Part shown: positions 53,200 through 63,800 of the stretch, piece after piece | How the letters are laid out: each line of letters opens with the position of its first letter | Numbering within the stretch: the stretch's first letter is position 1 | NCBI GenBank assembly: GCA_017883235.1 | Contig: JADGNY010000001.1 | Span: forward strand, 124,001 to 188,000 | Length of the DNA stretch: 64,000 nucleotides | Direction: 5' to 3' | DNA from: Thermoanaerobaculia bacterium | GTDB lineage: Bacteria > Acidobacteriota > Thermoanaerobaculia > Gp7-AA8 | The notes under the pieces: model-generated | Database searches by the model: none | Told to the model about the DNA's origin: nothing | Seen by the model: the letters and a program-made list of their open reading frames with translations, nothing else | Made by a program: the position numbers and the translations under genes

Positions 53200-53280
53200 T
53201 AGGCCGGCACGGCCGGCGGCGTTGGTTGCCCAAGGCTCGGCCACCATCTTCGCTCTATCGCTCTGCCGCGCAGGCCCCTA
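53200..53280. repeat. Approximately 80-bp dispersed repeat, copy 1
   Basis: TAGGCCGGCACGGCCGGC, TTGGTTGCCCAAGGCTCGGC, then CTCTGCCGCGCAGGC. It matches 57475-57555 with a few mismatches in the same orientation. Confidence 0.8.
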
Positions 53281-53357
53281 GCCTCGTATAGCCTTCATTT
53301 TCTCTCACGATGACTGGAAGCGCTGGAAGTTAGACCGGGCGGTCTTTTCTGATGCTC

Positions 53358-54269
53358 TCACTGAGGACACGTCAGTGATGCTACGTTGACATGGCGCTGC
53401 ACATCGGTGCCAGACCAAGCGATCATACACGTCCCGGCTACTGCTGCCACAGCAGGACCGTCCGTGCTGGTTTGAGCCGAAGTATTCTTGCCACCCCAAC
53501 TGTAACCATGGTCTTTGCTTACTAGTACGTTGACTAAATTGTTCCCCACGCCTTGCCAAACAAGTCCCGCAAGAACGCCTGAAGAGAGGAGAGCGGGCCT
53601 CGACAGCGTCGTATCCTTTAAGGTGTTGTTCCCCGAGACGGTCTTGAATCCTGTGTTACTGCGTATAACCCTCAATTGATTGCTGCCCGCGTCGCGCCAT
53701 GCCATTATAAGCAGACCGTTGCTAAGGGAAGTAATAGCTGGACCCGAAGTGGTGGTAGCCGGCAGGGTTACCTTGTTTTGCCAGGACTGGCCGTCGAGAC
53801 TACTCATGACGTTCAATTGGTTGTTGCCGACACCACGCCAGGCGACATACAGTAATCCGTTCGACACAGTTAGAGCCGGCGCCGATGCTGACGTGTCGGC
53901 AAGTGTAGCCTTACTCGTCCAATTCACTCCGTCCTGCGACTGCATGACGTTAAGCTGGAGGTTTCCTACGCCAATCCACGCCACGATGAAGCGACCGTTG
54001 AAGTAGGCCAATGCTGGCGCCGCAGCTGATCGCTCTGCCGATACAGTTTTAGGACCCCAGGTTCCCTTGGAGTGGATCTGAAAGTTCAGATTGAGGTTAC
54101 CCGTGCCCGTCCAGGCAAGAAGGTAGCCAGTCCCAGAGGAAAAGAAAACGATTGCGGGGCTGAAATCGCTTGTCTCACCGAGCGTGAAAGGAGCCCCGAC
54201 GACATCGGCATTTGACCTGGCCGAGATGATAGTGAGGCATAAGAAGGTGACTAGGATAAGCTTGCGCAT
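53358..54269 (-). CDS. Secreted beta-propeller-like (sialidase-type repeat) protein
   Basis: 303 residues, start at 54269 after GAGGAG, signal peptide MRKLILVTFLCLTIISARS. The mature protein is six or so approximately 45-residue repeats of the form AWTGTGNLNLNFQ, APALAYFNGRFIVAWIGVGN, APALTVSNGLLYVAWRGVGN, each with a small-residue-PAL turn and a final AW-x-G-x-G-N; this is the blade pattern of BNR/sialidase-like propellers. The catalytic residues of true sialidases are not seen. The DNA is less GC-rich than its neighbours, so the gene may be acquired. Role unknown; ligand binding outside the cell is likely. Confidence 0.7.
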   Translation of the reverse strand: MRKLILVTFLCLTIISARSNADVVGAPFTLGETSDFSPAIVFFSSGTGYLLAWTGTGNLNLNFQIHSKGTWGPKTVSAERSAAAPALAYFNGRFIVAWIGVGNLQLNVMQSQDGVNWTSKATLADTSASAPALTVSNGLLYVAWRGVGNNQLNVMSSLDGQSWQNKVTLPATTTSGPAITSLSNGLLIMAWRDAGSNQLRVIRSNTGFKTVSGNNTLKDTTLSRPALLSSGVLAGLVWQGVGNNLVNVLVSKDHGYSWGGKNTSAQTSTDGPAVAAVAGTCMIAWSGTDVQRHVNVASLTCPQ

Positions 54270-54462
54270 AAGCTCCTCAGGCGACCGGTGCTTTTCAGTA
54301 GCGAACAAACTTCGTCACCAGAAGGAGTGACGTGAGAGCCTGTTCCCCTACCATCAATCTTAGAATATCAGATTTGCGTTCCTTCTTCGTTCGAGCAGCG
54401 GGCTCGTCTAACCCAAGGCCTGCAAATTGACGACCGGGCGAGCGAGATTTTCGTCGCGAAGC

Positions 54463-55158
54463 TCATCCCAGGAACTTGTACCCGAAGCCATGCACCGTGA
54501 CGATGTACTCCGGCTTCGACGGATTCGCTTCGAGCTTCTGGCGCAGTGACGCAACATGCACGTCGACCGTGCGCGTGACCGGGGTGGCGTCGTAGCCCCA
54601 GACCTTGTCGAGCAGCTCGTCGCGGGCCAGGACGGCGCCGCGGTGCTCGACGAAGTAGCGCAGCAGTTTGATCTCGAGCGTGGAGAGCTCGATCGGCGTC
54701 CCTTCGCGCCGCACCTCGGCGCTGCGAAAGTCGACGTGAACGGGGCCGAAGGCGTAGGAATCCGAGGCGTTCGCGGCCATCGTCCGCGAGCGGCGCAGCA
54801 GCGCTTCGACGCGCGCCAGCAGTTCCATCATCTCGAAGGGTTTGGTCAGGTAATCGTCGGCGCCGAGTTTCAGGCCGACGACGCGGTCGACGACCTGGCC
54901 GCGCGCGGTGAGCATCAGGACGGGCGTCTGGATGCCGCGCTGGCGGAGATCGCGGCAGACGTCGAAGCCGTTCTTCCGCGGCAGTGCGACGTCGAGGACG
55001 ATCAGGTCGAACGGCGTGCGCGTGCCGGTGGCCAGGGCCGATTCGCCGTCGCTCTCGACCGTGACCACGTAGCCCTCCGACTCGAAACGGTCGCGCAGCG
55101 TGAGGATGAGGCTCTCTTCGTCTTCGACCAGCAGAATGCGGCGTTGCAATTCAGGCAT
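54463..55158 (-). CDS. OmpR/PhoB-family response regulator
   Basis: 231 residues. Receiver domain 1-120: RILLVEDEESLIL with the acidic pair at 11-13, phospho-Asp in LIVLDVALPRKNG near 55, Thr in LMLTARGQ and Lys in YLTKPFEM. A winged-helix DNA-binding domain follows near 135-231 (LSTLEIKLLRYFVEHRGAVL, TRTVDVHVASLRQKLE, TVHGFGYKFLG). It overlaps the sensor kinase gene by 8 bases on the 5' side. Together with the kinase it probably controls the divergent Spy/CpxP-like gene. Confidence 0.92.
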   Translation of the reverse strand: MPELQRRILLVEDEESLILTLRDRFESEGYVVTVESDGESALATGTRTPFDLIVLDVALPRKNGFDVCRDLRQRGIQTPVLMLTARGQVVDRVVGLKLGADDYLTKPFEMMELLARVEALLRRSRTMAANASDSYAFGPVHVDFRSAEVRREGTPIELSTLEIKLLRYFVEHRGAVLARDELLDKVWGYDATPVTRTVDVHVASLRQKLEANPSKPEYIVTVHGFGYKFLG

Positions 55159-56881
55159 GCTGCGCGATCTCCGGCGCCGCTACCGCCGCCGCGCGGGCCG
55201 GAAGGCGGAGCGTGAAGACAGCACCGCCTTCGCGCCGCCTGTCAACGGCCACGCTACCGCCATGCGCGGCGGCGATCTGCTTGACGATCGTCAATCCGAG
55301 GCCGCTGCCACGAACACGGTCGGCGCCGCGGCCGCGATAGAAAGGCTCGAAGAGATGCGGAAGGTCGCGGGCGGCAATGCCGGGACCGCGGTCCTCGACC
55401 GAGATGACGACGCCGCGATCGCCGGCCGAGGCGCGGATGGCCACCCATTTGCCGGCCGCGCCGTGACGGATGGCGTTGGCGAGCAGGTTCTGCACGGCGC
55501 GCGCGAGCGAGGCCGCGTCGCCGTCGACGAACGGTAGGTTGCGGTCGACGTCCGTTTCGATGACCACCGCCTGCTCATCGGCCATCCAGCGGCAGGCCGC
55601 AATGGCTTCCTCGATGACGCCGGCGATGGCGACCGGCGTGAGCGGGAGCTTGCGGCGCGACTGCATGCCGCCGTAGGCCAGTACCTGGCCGATCATCTCC
55701 GTCAGCCGGCGCGATTCCTTGACGATGGCCGCTCCGTAGCGGGCCACCTGCGACGGCTCAGTGATGATGCCATCGGCGAGATTCTGTCCGGCGGATGACA
55801 GGGCGGCCACGGGCGTATTCAGCTCGTGCGTCACGCCGGCGACGAACTCGAGCTGCTGCAGACGCAACCGCTCCGCTCCGCGCAACATCGCCACGAGGGC
55901 GAGCACGGTACCGGCGAGGACCGCCAGGATGCCGCCGGTGAGGATGAGGTTGCGGCGCCGCGTGGCGCCTACGACTTCCTCCAACGGTCCGGCGTGGTAC
56001 CGAACCTTGAACTGCCAGCCTGCCTGCGCGGGAGGAGGCGCCAGCAGCATCGGGCCGTCGAACGGCTCACGGCGCAGCGGATGTACGCTGAATATCGGCA
56101 GAACGAGATCGGCGTGGAACGGCGCGGAGCGGTCGTCCGAGCGATAGAGCACATCGCCGGTGTCCGAAGCGGTGACCTCAACCTCGTACTGGCGGCCTTC
56201 CGGCGTATCGAAGTAACGGCGCGTGAGATCGGGCAGCATCACGCGGGTGATGTAGTCGCGATCGAGCTCGATGACCATGAAGGCGGAGGACGGCATCGGG
56301 TGCATCATCATGACTTTCTGTTGCAGCCCCGTCGGCAGCCCCGTCATCAGGGCCATTTCCTGGTGATGGCGCTCCATGACCATGCGCGGTATGCCGCACG
56401 GGACGATCATCGCCATCGCTCGCGGGACGATCGGCCTGGTGGGTTGACCTCCTGCGATTTCGGCAGCGAGCAACGGCCGGACGGTTGCAAGCGTCGCAGG
56501 CCACGGCACCGGACGAACCGTGCGTGCGGCCGGATCGACGAGCTGAAGCGTGTCGAGCTGGTTGGGCGGTACGAAGTAGATGGCCTTGACCATATGCGGA
56601 TCGCGCGAGGAGGCCGCCCATTCGTCGTAGCGATGCAGCAGCCGCTCCGGAGTGGCCTCGATGGGCGCAATCTGGAAGGAGAAAAACATCCGCGTCAGCT
56701 CGTGATCGAACTCGTCGCTGTAATGGTGCGCGGCGAACTCGATCCCCGCGCGCATCCGCTGGCGCTCGGCATCCGCCATCTGTCCGATCCAGCGGTATTG
56801 CAGCGTTCCCAGGACGACGAGCGCCGCGCCGAGAATCACGAGCGAAATCAGCGCTGCGGCGGCGCTGCGGCTCCCCTTCAT
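55151..56881 (-). CDS. Membrane sensor histidine kinase
   Basis: 576 residues. TM1 is LISLVILGAALVVLGTL (about 13-30), a large periplasmic sensor region of about 275 residues rich in Pro and Met (LTGLPTGLQQKVMMMHPMPS), and TM2 is NLILTGGILAVLAGTVLALV near 311. The H-box is FVAGVTHELNTPVAAL near 347, the N-box NLLANAIRHG near 460, and the G-boxes VEDRGPGIA and GSGLGLTIVKQIAAAHGG. The family usually shows HELRTP; here HELNTP, as in some CpxA-like kinases. First gene of the kinase-regulator pair, divergent from the Spy-like gene. Confidence 0.9.
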   Translation of the reverse strand: MKGSRSAAAALISLVILGAALVVLGTLQYRWIGQMADAERQRMRAGIEFAAHHYSDEFDHELTRMFFSFQIAPIEATPERLLHRYDEWAASSRDPHMVKAIYFVPPNQLDTLQLVDPAARTVRPVPWPATLATVRPLLAAEIAGGQPTRPIVPRAMAMIVPCGIPRMVMERHHQEMALMTGLPTGLQQKVMMMHPMPSSAFMVIELDRDYITRVMLPDLTRRYFDTPEGRQYEVEVTASDTGDVLYRSDDRSAPFHADLVLPIFSVHPLRREPFDGPMLLAPPPAQAGWQFKVRYHAGPLEEVVGATRRRNLILTGGILAVLAGTVLALVAMLRGAERLRLQQLEFVAGVTHELNTPVAALSSAGQNLADGIITEPSQVARYGAAIVKESRRLTEMIGQVLAYGGMQSRRKLPLTPVAIAGVIEEAIAACRWMADEQAVVIETDVDRNLPFVDGDAASLARAVQNLLANAIRHGAAGKWVAIRASAGDRGVVISVEDRGPGIAARDLPHLFEPFYRGRGADRVRGSGLGLTIVKQIAAAHGGSVAVDRRREGGAVFTLRLPARAAAVAAPEIAQHA

Positions 56882-56932
56882 GCGAACGAGTCTAGCATCG
56901 GCGTTCGCGCGGAAATGGCGGCCGGACGCGGG

Positions 56933-56950
56933 TTTTACATCTCTTACAAA
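56933..56950. promoter_or_regulatory. Candidate response-regulator binding site
   Basis: TTTTACATCTCTTACAAA in the 137-base gap between the divergent kinase and Spy-like genes: two TTACA direct repeats nine bases apart, similar in form to the CpxR box (reverse strand GTAAG-N4-GTAAA; the classical spacing is five). It stands out as the AT-rich patch of the region. Confidence 0.45.
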
Positions 56951-57018
56951 CAGCTTGCGTGCTGTTGATCACTCGGCGGCGTAGGATGCGTACATTGCTC
57001 CACGAAAGGAACCACAAC

Positions 57019-57477
57019 ATGAAACGAATCGTCATCGCACTCTCGGTCGCTCTCGTCGCCACTCTCGCACTTGCCCAGGAACCGCGCCGCGTCTTCATCC
57101 ACGGCGGAATGGAAGGCGAGGGGATCGTCTCGGCCCTCAATCTCTCCACCGATCAGAAGGTGCAGTGGGACTCGATCCATCAACAGCTCGGTGCGTCCAT
57201 GCAACCGTTGATCGACCAGCATCGCGCCGCGGAGCAGCAGTTGAACACGGCCGCCAACGCCTCGAACCCGGACGCCACCACCGTCGGCCAGGCGTATCTG
57301 GCAATGCGCGCTCTCGACAAGCAGATCAAGGCCGCGCACGAGTCGGCCAAGTCGCAGATCGACGCCATCCTGACGCCCGATCAGAAGGCGAAGTTCGACG
57401 CCATCCACGCCAAGATGGAGGGCGAGCACGGACCGATGATGCTGAAGATGCACAATCCCGAAGGCAGCCGCGAATAG
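57019..57477 (+). CDS. Spy/CpxP-like periplasmic protein
   Basis: 152 residues, signal peptide MKRIVIALSVALVATLALAQ, RBS GAAAGGA. The mature protein is all helix with two LTxxQ-type motifs, NLSTDQKVQWDSIHQQL near 47 and LTPDQKAKFDAIHAKM near 125, the hallmark of Spy/CpxP chaperone-like proteins. Divergent from an OmpR-type sensor-regulator pair, which mirrors the cpxP-cpxRA layout. It probably helps guard the periplasm against protein or metal stress. Start at 57019 rather than the ORF-track start because of the signal peptide. Confidence 0.8.
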   Translation: MKRIVIALSVALVATLALAQEPRRVFIHGGMEGEGIVSALNLSTDQKVQWDSIHQQLGASMQPLIDQHRAAEQQLNTAANASNPDATTVGQAYLAMRALDKQIKAAHESAKSQIDAILTPDQKAKFDAIHAKMEGEHGPMMLKMHNPEGSRE

Positions 57478-57555
57478 GCCGGCACGGCCGGCTGCGCTGG
57501 TTGCCCAAGGCTCGGCCACCGTCTTCGCTTCATCGTTCTGCCGCGCAGACTCGTA
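57475..57555. repeat. Approximately 80-bp dispersed repeat, copy 2
   Basis: TAGGCCGGCACGGCCGGCTG, TTGCCCAAGGCTCGGCC, TCTGCCGCGCAGAC; the first TAG is the stop codon of the Spy-like gene. Same orientation as 53200-53280. Confidence 0.8.
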
Positions 57556-57576
57556 GATCATCAACCTGCCGTTTGC

Positions 57577-57606
57577 AAAGGCCGCCGCCGAGGCGGCCTT
57601 TTTTTT
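57577..57606 (+). terminator. Rho-independent terminator
   Basis: AAAGGCCGCC-GCCGA-GGCGGCCTTT followed by a run of T, a textbook intrinsic terminator 100 bases after the Spy-like gene and 15 bases before purL. It should insulate purL from upstream transcription, so the purL promoter must be in or around the repeat just before it. Confidence 0.9.
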
Positions 57607-57620
57607 GACAGAATCGGCCC

Positions 57621-59891
57621 ATGAACGAGCCGCGCATCACCCCCGAGGTCATCGCCTCGCATGGACTCAGCCCCGACGAGTACCAGCGCATCGAGCAAAT
57701 CCTCGGGCGCGCGCCGAACTACACCGAGCTCGGCATCTTCAGCGTGATGTGGTCGGAGCACTGCTCGTACAAATCGTCGCGCGTCCATCTCCGCAAGTTT
57801 CCGACGACGGGGCCGCGCGTCGTGCAGGGTCCCGGCGAGAACGCCGGCGTGATCGATATCGGCGACGGCTGGGTGGCGGCGTTCAAGATGGAGTCGCACA
57901 ACCATCCGTCGTTCATCGAGCCGTACCAGGGAGCAGCGACCGGCGTGGGGGGAATCCTGCGCGATATTTTCACGATGGGGGCGCGTCCCATCGCCTGCCT
58001 CGACTCGCTCCGCTTCGGCAACCTCGACGCACCGCGCATGAAGTACCTCGTCGACGGCGTCGTGCGCGGCATCAGCGGCTACGGCAACTGCATCGGCATC
58101 CCGACCATCGGCGGCGAGACGTCCTTTCACCGCTCCTACAACGGCAACATCCTGGTCAATGTCTTCGCCCTCGGCGTGACGACGCGCGACCGCATCTTCA
58201 CCGGCACCGCCAGCGGCGTCGGCAATCCGGTCATCTACGTCGGCTCCAAGACGGGACGCGACGGAATCCACGGCGCCACCATGGCCTCCGCGGAATTCGA
58301 TGAGGCGTCGGAGGAGAAACGGCCCACCGTGCAGGTCGGCGATCCGTTCACGGAGAAGCTGCTCCTCGAAGCATGTCTCGAGATCATGGATTCTGATGCC
58401 GTGGTCGGCATTCAAGACATGGGGGCCGCCGGTCTGACGTCGTCATCATTCGAAATGGCCGGCCGGGCCGGAACCGGCGTGCGGATGGATCTCGACCGTG
58501 TGCCGGTTCGCGAGAGCGGCATGACGCCGTACGAGATCATGCTGAGTGAGTCGCAGGAGCGGATGCTGATCGTGGCCAAGCGCGGCCGCGAGGACGAGGT
58601 TGTCCGCACGTTCGAGAAGTGGGATCTCAACGCCGCCGTCGTCGGCGAGGTCACGGACGACGCGTTCGTTCGGCTGATCTGGCACGGTGAGGAGGTCGCG
58701 GCGATTCCAGTCGACCCCATCTCGACCGAGGCGCCGGTGTACGAGCGTCCGATGTCGGCTCCGCAACGAGTGATCCCCGCATCGCTCGATCGTCAACATA
58801 TCGGCGATGGCGACCTGACCGAGGAGCTGTTCCATCTCATCGCCTCGCCGAACCTCTGCTCGAAGCGCTGGATCTGGGAGCAATACGACACGACCGTACG
58901 CACGAATACGATCGCGCGTCCGGAGCGGCGCGACGCGGCCATCGTTCGCGTCAAGGGCACCGGCCGCGCGCTGGCGATGACGAGCGATGTGAATCCGGTC
59001 TATTGCTCTCTCGATCCCTACGAAGGCGGCAAACAGGCGGTGGCCGAGGCCGCGCGCAATATCGCCGTCAGCGGCGGACGGCCGGTGGCGATCACCGATT
59101 GCCTCAACTTCGGCTCGCCGGAACGGCCGGAGATCATGTGGCAGTTCGCCGAGTGCATTCGCGGCATCAGCGACGCCTGCGTTGCCCTTGGCACGCCGGT
59201 CGTTTCCGGCAACGTATCGTTCTACAACGAGACGGAGGGTCGCGCCGTTCTGCCGACGCCGACCGTCGGCATGGTCGGCATCCTGGAGCACGACACTGAC
59301 GGCCGCGAGATCGCCTTCGCCGAGGCGGGGCTGGACATCGTCCTGATCGGGGAAACCCGCGATGAGCTGGGCGGATCGGAATGGCAGCAACGCACGATGC
59401 CGGACGCGGTCGCTGCCCCGCCACGCGTCGACCTCGATCGCGAGAAGTCGATGGTCGCGTTTTTCCTGACGGCGTACGAACACCGCCTGCTGCACAGCGC
59501 GCACGATCTATCGAACGGCGGTCTTGCCGTGGCGTTGACCGAGTGCGCCATGGACGGCATCGGCTGCCACGTCGAGCTGGCCGGTCACGCCGACGCCATC
59601 GACGCCATCGCCCTTCTCTTCGGCGAGTCGCAGGCACGTGCGATCGTGACGACATCCCAGCCCGACGCGGTTCTTCGCATCGCTCACCAGCATGGCCTCG
59701 CCGCCATGCGCATCGGCCGCACCGAGGTAGCCACCTTCCTCATCGAACGAAACGGCGTCCCGCTGATCCGAACCTCGACGCCGGAGCTGGGACGTATCTG
59801 GCGCTCAGCGTTCGCGCTGCTCCTCGGGGGGGACAGAATCGAGGATGTCATCCGCGGCGTCGGCGAAGAAGTGCAACTCCTCAGCCCATGA
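57621..59891 (+). CDS. purL: Phosphoribosylformylglycinamidine synthase subunit II
   Basis: 756 residues, the expected size of the small-type PurL. Motifs: [20 protein letters not shown] near residue 35, [14 protein letters not shown] near 70, [20 protein letters not shown] near 92, [17 protein letters not shown] near 260, and a second AIRS-like half with [18 protein letters not shown] near 627. It makes FGAM from FGAR in purine synthesis and needs PurQ and PurS, neither present in the window. It stands alone here. Confidence 0.95.
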   Translation: MNEPRITPEVIASHGLSPDEYQRIEQILGRAPNYTELGIFSVMWSEHCSYKSSRVHLRKFPTTGPRVVQGPGENAGVIDIGDGWVAAFKMESHNHPSFIEPYQGAATGVGGILRDIFTMGARPIACLDSLRFGNLDAPRMKYLVDGVVRGISGYGNCIGIPTIGGETSFHRSYNGNILVNVFALGVTTRDRIFTGTASGVGNPVIYVGSKTGRDGIHGATMASAEFDEASEEKRPTVQVGDPFTEKLLLEACLEIMDSDAVVGIQDMGAAGLTSSSFEMAGRAGTGVRMDLDRVPVRESGMTPYEIMLSESQERMLIVAKRGREDEVVRTFEKWDLNAAVVGEVTDDAFVRLIWHGEEVAAIPVDPISTEAPVYERPMSAPQRVIPASLDRQHIGDGDLTEELFHLIASPNLCSKRWIWEQYDTTVRTNTIARPERRDAAIVRVKGTGRALAMTSDVNPVYCSLDPYEGGKQAVAEAARNIAVSGGRPVAITDCLNFGSPERPEIMWQFAECIRGISDACVALGTPVVSGNVSFYNETEGRAVLPTPTVGMVGILEHDTDGREIAFAEAGLDIVLIGETRDELGGSEWQQRTMPDAVAAPPRVDLDREKSMVAFFLTAYEHRLLHSAHDLSNGGLAVALTECAMDGIGCHVELAGHADAIDAIALLFGESQARAIVTTSQPDAVLRIAHQHGLAAMRIGRTEVATFLIERNGVPLIRTSTPELGRIWRSAFALLLGGDRIEDVIRGVGEEVQLLSP

Positions 59892-60020
59892 TTTGCGCAC
59901 ATCACAGCTCGGTAGCGATCGTTCCACTTCACTGACAATGAGTTGAACCTATTCTATTTCTCAGACCGTTCGCAAAGGAGGCGCACTGCCTCGAATCCAC
60001 GAGATTTGCTCGATAGCGGT

Positions 60021-60818
60021 TCACGGGAAGTGCGTATTAGTACAGTCGATACTATCGCCCTTTCCATTGCCTCTGCCAATCGCACCGGGGTCGAAGATGT
60101 GTGTGCTTGGACAAACGTCCCCAGGTGCCCAGGTGCCTGCGTTATCGGCGTTCACCAGCTTAGCGTATTCCCCAAAATGACTCGGCATGCCAGACGTAGT
60201 TGGCAGATTTGCGAAATAGATCTTGGCAGGTGCGGTTCCCGTTAGGCTAACTCGCAGGTGGTGACCAGTCGAGCTAACGAACTCTATAACGTCTCCCACT
60301 GTGTGGCCGCTATACTGAACCAGACTCGGGACGCACTCCGCCGTGGTCATCGTGGGTGTATGCTTCCCCGTGTATTTATAATACCCTGCGACGCTGAGTT
60401 GCCCACCACCCTCCAACTCAACAAAGGCCGATACATCAGAGAAAGTCTCGTCGAGAACGTGCTTGGCAAGTTTGTGGTGCCCAGTCGCCTCGCTTAGACT
60501 CCGCACGTTATTCCTGAAATCTGGCGACCATTCGTCCATTGACACAGTCGAGAGACCCAACACACGAACAACCCCGACACCCGAAAGATCATAGTAAAGC
60601 AGATCCGGCATATCGCCGACCTGCGGAGGCGAAGATTTAAATGGATTCACGGATGACAGAACCGCTGACTTGCTTACGATTAGTTCTGCCCGATGATTCG
60701 GCGTCTGATCCTCGTTCTCCGAAACGACAAGGGCCGCAACCTCCATCTTGAACGGACCCTGGGGCGGGCTAAGAGTGAAATGAGCGATAAGTCCAACGAA
60801 ATAAATAATCACAGTCAT
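60021..60818 (-). CDS. Uncharacterised protein downstream of the CHAT peptidase
   Basis: 265 residues beginning MTVIIYFVGLIAHFTLSPP. I recognise no domain. It is soluble and beta-rich (FKMEVAALVVSENEDQ, LLYYDLSGVGVVRVLGLS, GQLSVAGYYKYTGKH, HHLRVSLTGTAPAKIYFANL) with a Cys pair near the end (GDVCPST, DSIDCTN). It follows the CHAT gene by 27 bases on the same strand, so the two are probably co-expressed. CHAT proteases often cut a partner encoded beside them, so it could be the substrate; that is inference only. Its DNA is less GC-rich than CHAT's. Confidence 0.6.
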   Translation of the reverse strand: MTVIIYFVGLIAHFTLSPPQGPFKMEVAALVVSENEDQTPNHRAELIVSKSAVLSSVNPFKSSPPQVGDMPDLLYYDLSGVGVVRVLGLSTVSMDEWSPDFRNNVRSLSEATGHHKLAKHVLDETFSDVSAFVELEGGGQLSVAGYYKYTGKHTPTMTTAECVPSLVQYSGHTVGDVIEFVSSTGHHLRVSLTGTAPAKIYFANLPTTSGMPSHFGEYAKLVNADNAGTWAPGDVCPSTHIFDPGAIGRGNGKGDSIDCTNTHFP

Positions 60819-60845
60819 GCTTCGTCTCCTTCAATTTGACAGTCG

Positions 60846-63800
60846 CTACATACCAGACCCGTAAACCTGAAACGCGCTCCATGTTCGGATCTCGCGTAAT
60901 TCCGGACCACCGCGATGTATTGCGCTGACCTGTGCCTCCCGCAGTGCGCCGGCGGCTGGGATGCCGGCACGGAGCGAGCGATGAATGGCCAGTGAGAACT
61001 CGGACGTGCTGGCATCATCGATATCCCAGAGCGAACCGATGACGCTGCGGCTGCCGGCGACAAGAAACGCCAGCGCGATACTACGAATGCTGTCTGAAGC
61101 CCTGGTAACTGCTCCCGTGCCACACCCTGCGAGCACGAGCACGGGGTGCCGAGGCAACCGCAAGGCGGCGATGTCGTGAACAGACAGCGCGCCTGGCAGA
61201 TCGCCCGCGCGACCGAAAATAAGGGACGAGAGCGTGGCATCAGACCGCTCGGCAATCCCGTGTGTTGCGATATGAACCACGTCGCATTGAGGAAGGTCAT
61301 GAACAATCCGGGTCACGGAGGCGTCGGCTCCCGTCAACGGCCGCGTTCCGTAAAGCGCGGCGATCGAACGTGCTTCTTGCACAGCCGATGGCAGCGCCGC
61401 GAGGTTCGGATACGCGATTGCGTCGATTGAGGGCGCTCCTACGATCATCGCCTCGCTCAACGGGTGAGGACGGAACGCTTGAAGGCCGCGCATGTAAGTC
61501 GAAGCGCTCGGCGTGAGAACGATCGGAACCCGCTCAACCAGGAAACCCGACCGGCCGTCTGAGAGCGCCGCGAACGGGATGCCCGAGGTGACCTCATTCG
61601 GAACGATGACAAGGATGCGAGCTTTCGACAGTTCGACCTCCATCGGTGCAATCAATGATCGATATATCGTCGCCGACTCCTCCCTGATGTCACCGCTACG
61701 ATCCGCATCAATTGCTCGCACCAAACGGGCCTTTTGTTTCTCTATCTCGGCAACGGCCACAGGAAGCCGAAATGCACGGACCCCAGAGCGGCTGAGAGTA
61801 AACAGCACCAGGTGATCATCGATGGAGACGTAGGAGGCGATCAGCGTATCGGTCCCCATGGAGCCGACGATCGCCGTCATGCTCATCGGTCCAGCCTCTG
61901 GCCCCGAGCGATCGGACGCCGTTTCTTCCGGTATCCGGCGAGAGCGCAGCCGTTCAGAGGCGTTGAAAGCGCCCTCGCTTTCGCCTCGATCGAGCAGGAC
62001 ATCGATGAGTCGCTCGTACGTCTGCGACGCCGTGTTCAGCAGCGTGTCTCGCAGGTCCGCTTCGCCGATGCCGGTGCGACGCTTCTCGATAACGTCGGCT
62101 GCCTGCTCGAGATCGGCCACTGCGTGGCCGGTGTCTCCGGAGGAACGGAATGCCTCCGCACGGTGAAACAACGCCAGAGGCAGAATCGTCATCTGCTGTT
62201 TTCGATTCGCGAAAGAGATGACCTCGGTCAACGCATCGGCCGCCGCACGCGGATTGCGATCGCTTTCGATCATTCCCTCCGCAAGTCGAAGCTGGATCAT
62301 CGTCGCTTCTCGTAGCGCTGGATCAGTGATGAGGGGCACGGACGCGCGCGCTGTCCCGAGGTCGGCCGTAGACGTCTCTCCGCTTCGCCAAGCGGCGAAG
62401 GCACGCCATAGTAAAGCCGCAACTCGCTGGCGCGCACTCTGTTGGCCGGCGGCAAGAGCAACGGTGAGAATCGATGAGGCGACATTCCACTGCTGCTGAC
62501 GCATTGCCTGACGCGATGCCGTCTCGAGCGCGTACTGCAAACGTGATTCATCCCCGGATGCCGACGCCTCCGCGAATCCGGCAACGCGCAGCCTCCACGC
62601 TTCCCGCGTCCGGCCCAGCAGAGAGAGCGCAATCGCAACGTTGTCCCGCATCGTCGAAGCGTTCTCGGCCTCTTTCATTTTCTCGAAAGTGGCCGATGAC
62701 TGCTGATATGCATCGAGCGCCGAACGGAGCTGACCCTGATTGAGAAGAATGGTCCCTTCTGTCCACTGAAGTTGTGCCTGGGTCGCCCGAAAGGTTTCGG
62801 GCGTTTTCGCAAGGATCGAACGGATCAGCGAGAGTGCCTCATCCGATCGGCCGTCGTCATAGAGAACGTTAGCGCGGTAGTAACCCGCGAGGAGCGACAT
62901 AGGAGTCTTTGCGGCATCGAAGCCGCGCTGCGCGTCATCGAACAGCGGAGACGATTCGGCGACGCGACGCTGGGAATAGAGCGCCCGCCCTTCGCGGAAG
63001 GCGTGGTGAGCCGCGGCGAGCGACGTCTGCGCTAACTTTGACGAGGTGTCGACGGAAGCCACCGCGTCATGAAGCAGGTGCTCGCCGTTCGTCGCCGGCA
63101 GCGCGCGACCGATTGCTCGCGCGAGCCGGAGCTTCGTTGCGGCGAGCGTGTCATCGCCGTGAAGAACCGCCAGCGCCCAGTCGTTCAGAAACTCTGTCTC
63201 GCCCCACGACCGCGCTTGTTGAGGAAATGCGGCAACGAGTCGAGCCACCGTCTTGTCATCCCCGGCAGCTGCGGCGGCCGCGAGTCCAGGCATCTCCTGC
63301 CGCCATTCGTCCTCTCGCGTCGGACGCTCGAGATTGCCGAGCCGGCGACGCGCATCGACCGCCCACGGCGACCCTCTGTCAACGTCGAGATAGTGCTGCC
63401 ATGCCGCACGAGCCGCCTCGTTGAGATGCAACGACTCCAACGCGAGAGCGCGGTTGAATCGCGCGGCACCCGAGGTTGGATCGCCTCGCAGCGCTCGATC
63501 GGCAGCACCGAGCGCCGCTGCGGTGTCTTCTGGGTTGTCGTCGTGGCGTCCACGCTCAAGCAAAGCTGCCGAGAGATCATTCCAGTTGCGCGCCGGCACC
63601 TGGGCACCTTCTACGGACTTCTTCAACAGTTCGACTGCTTCATCGATCTGTCCTGCAACGAGGCTCGCCACGCCCGCAGCATCGCGACTGACTGTGTCGG
63701 CTTTTCCGCTCGTCTGCTCAAGTACTCTCCCGGCCGCTGAAGCCAGTTTGAGCTGGGAAGCGCCGGAGCCACGCGTGGTCGTTGGCATCGGCAAACCGTC

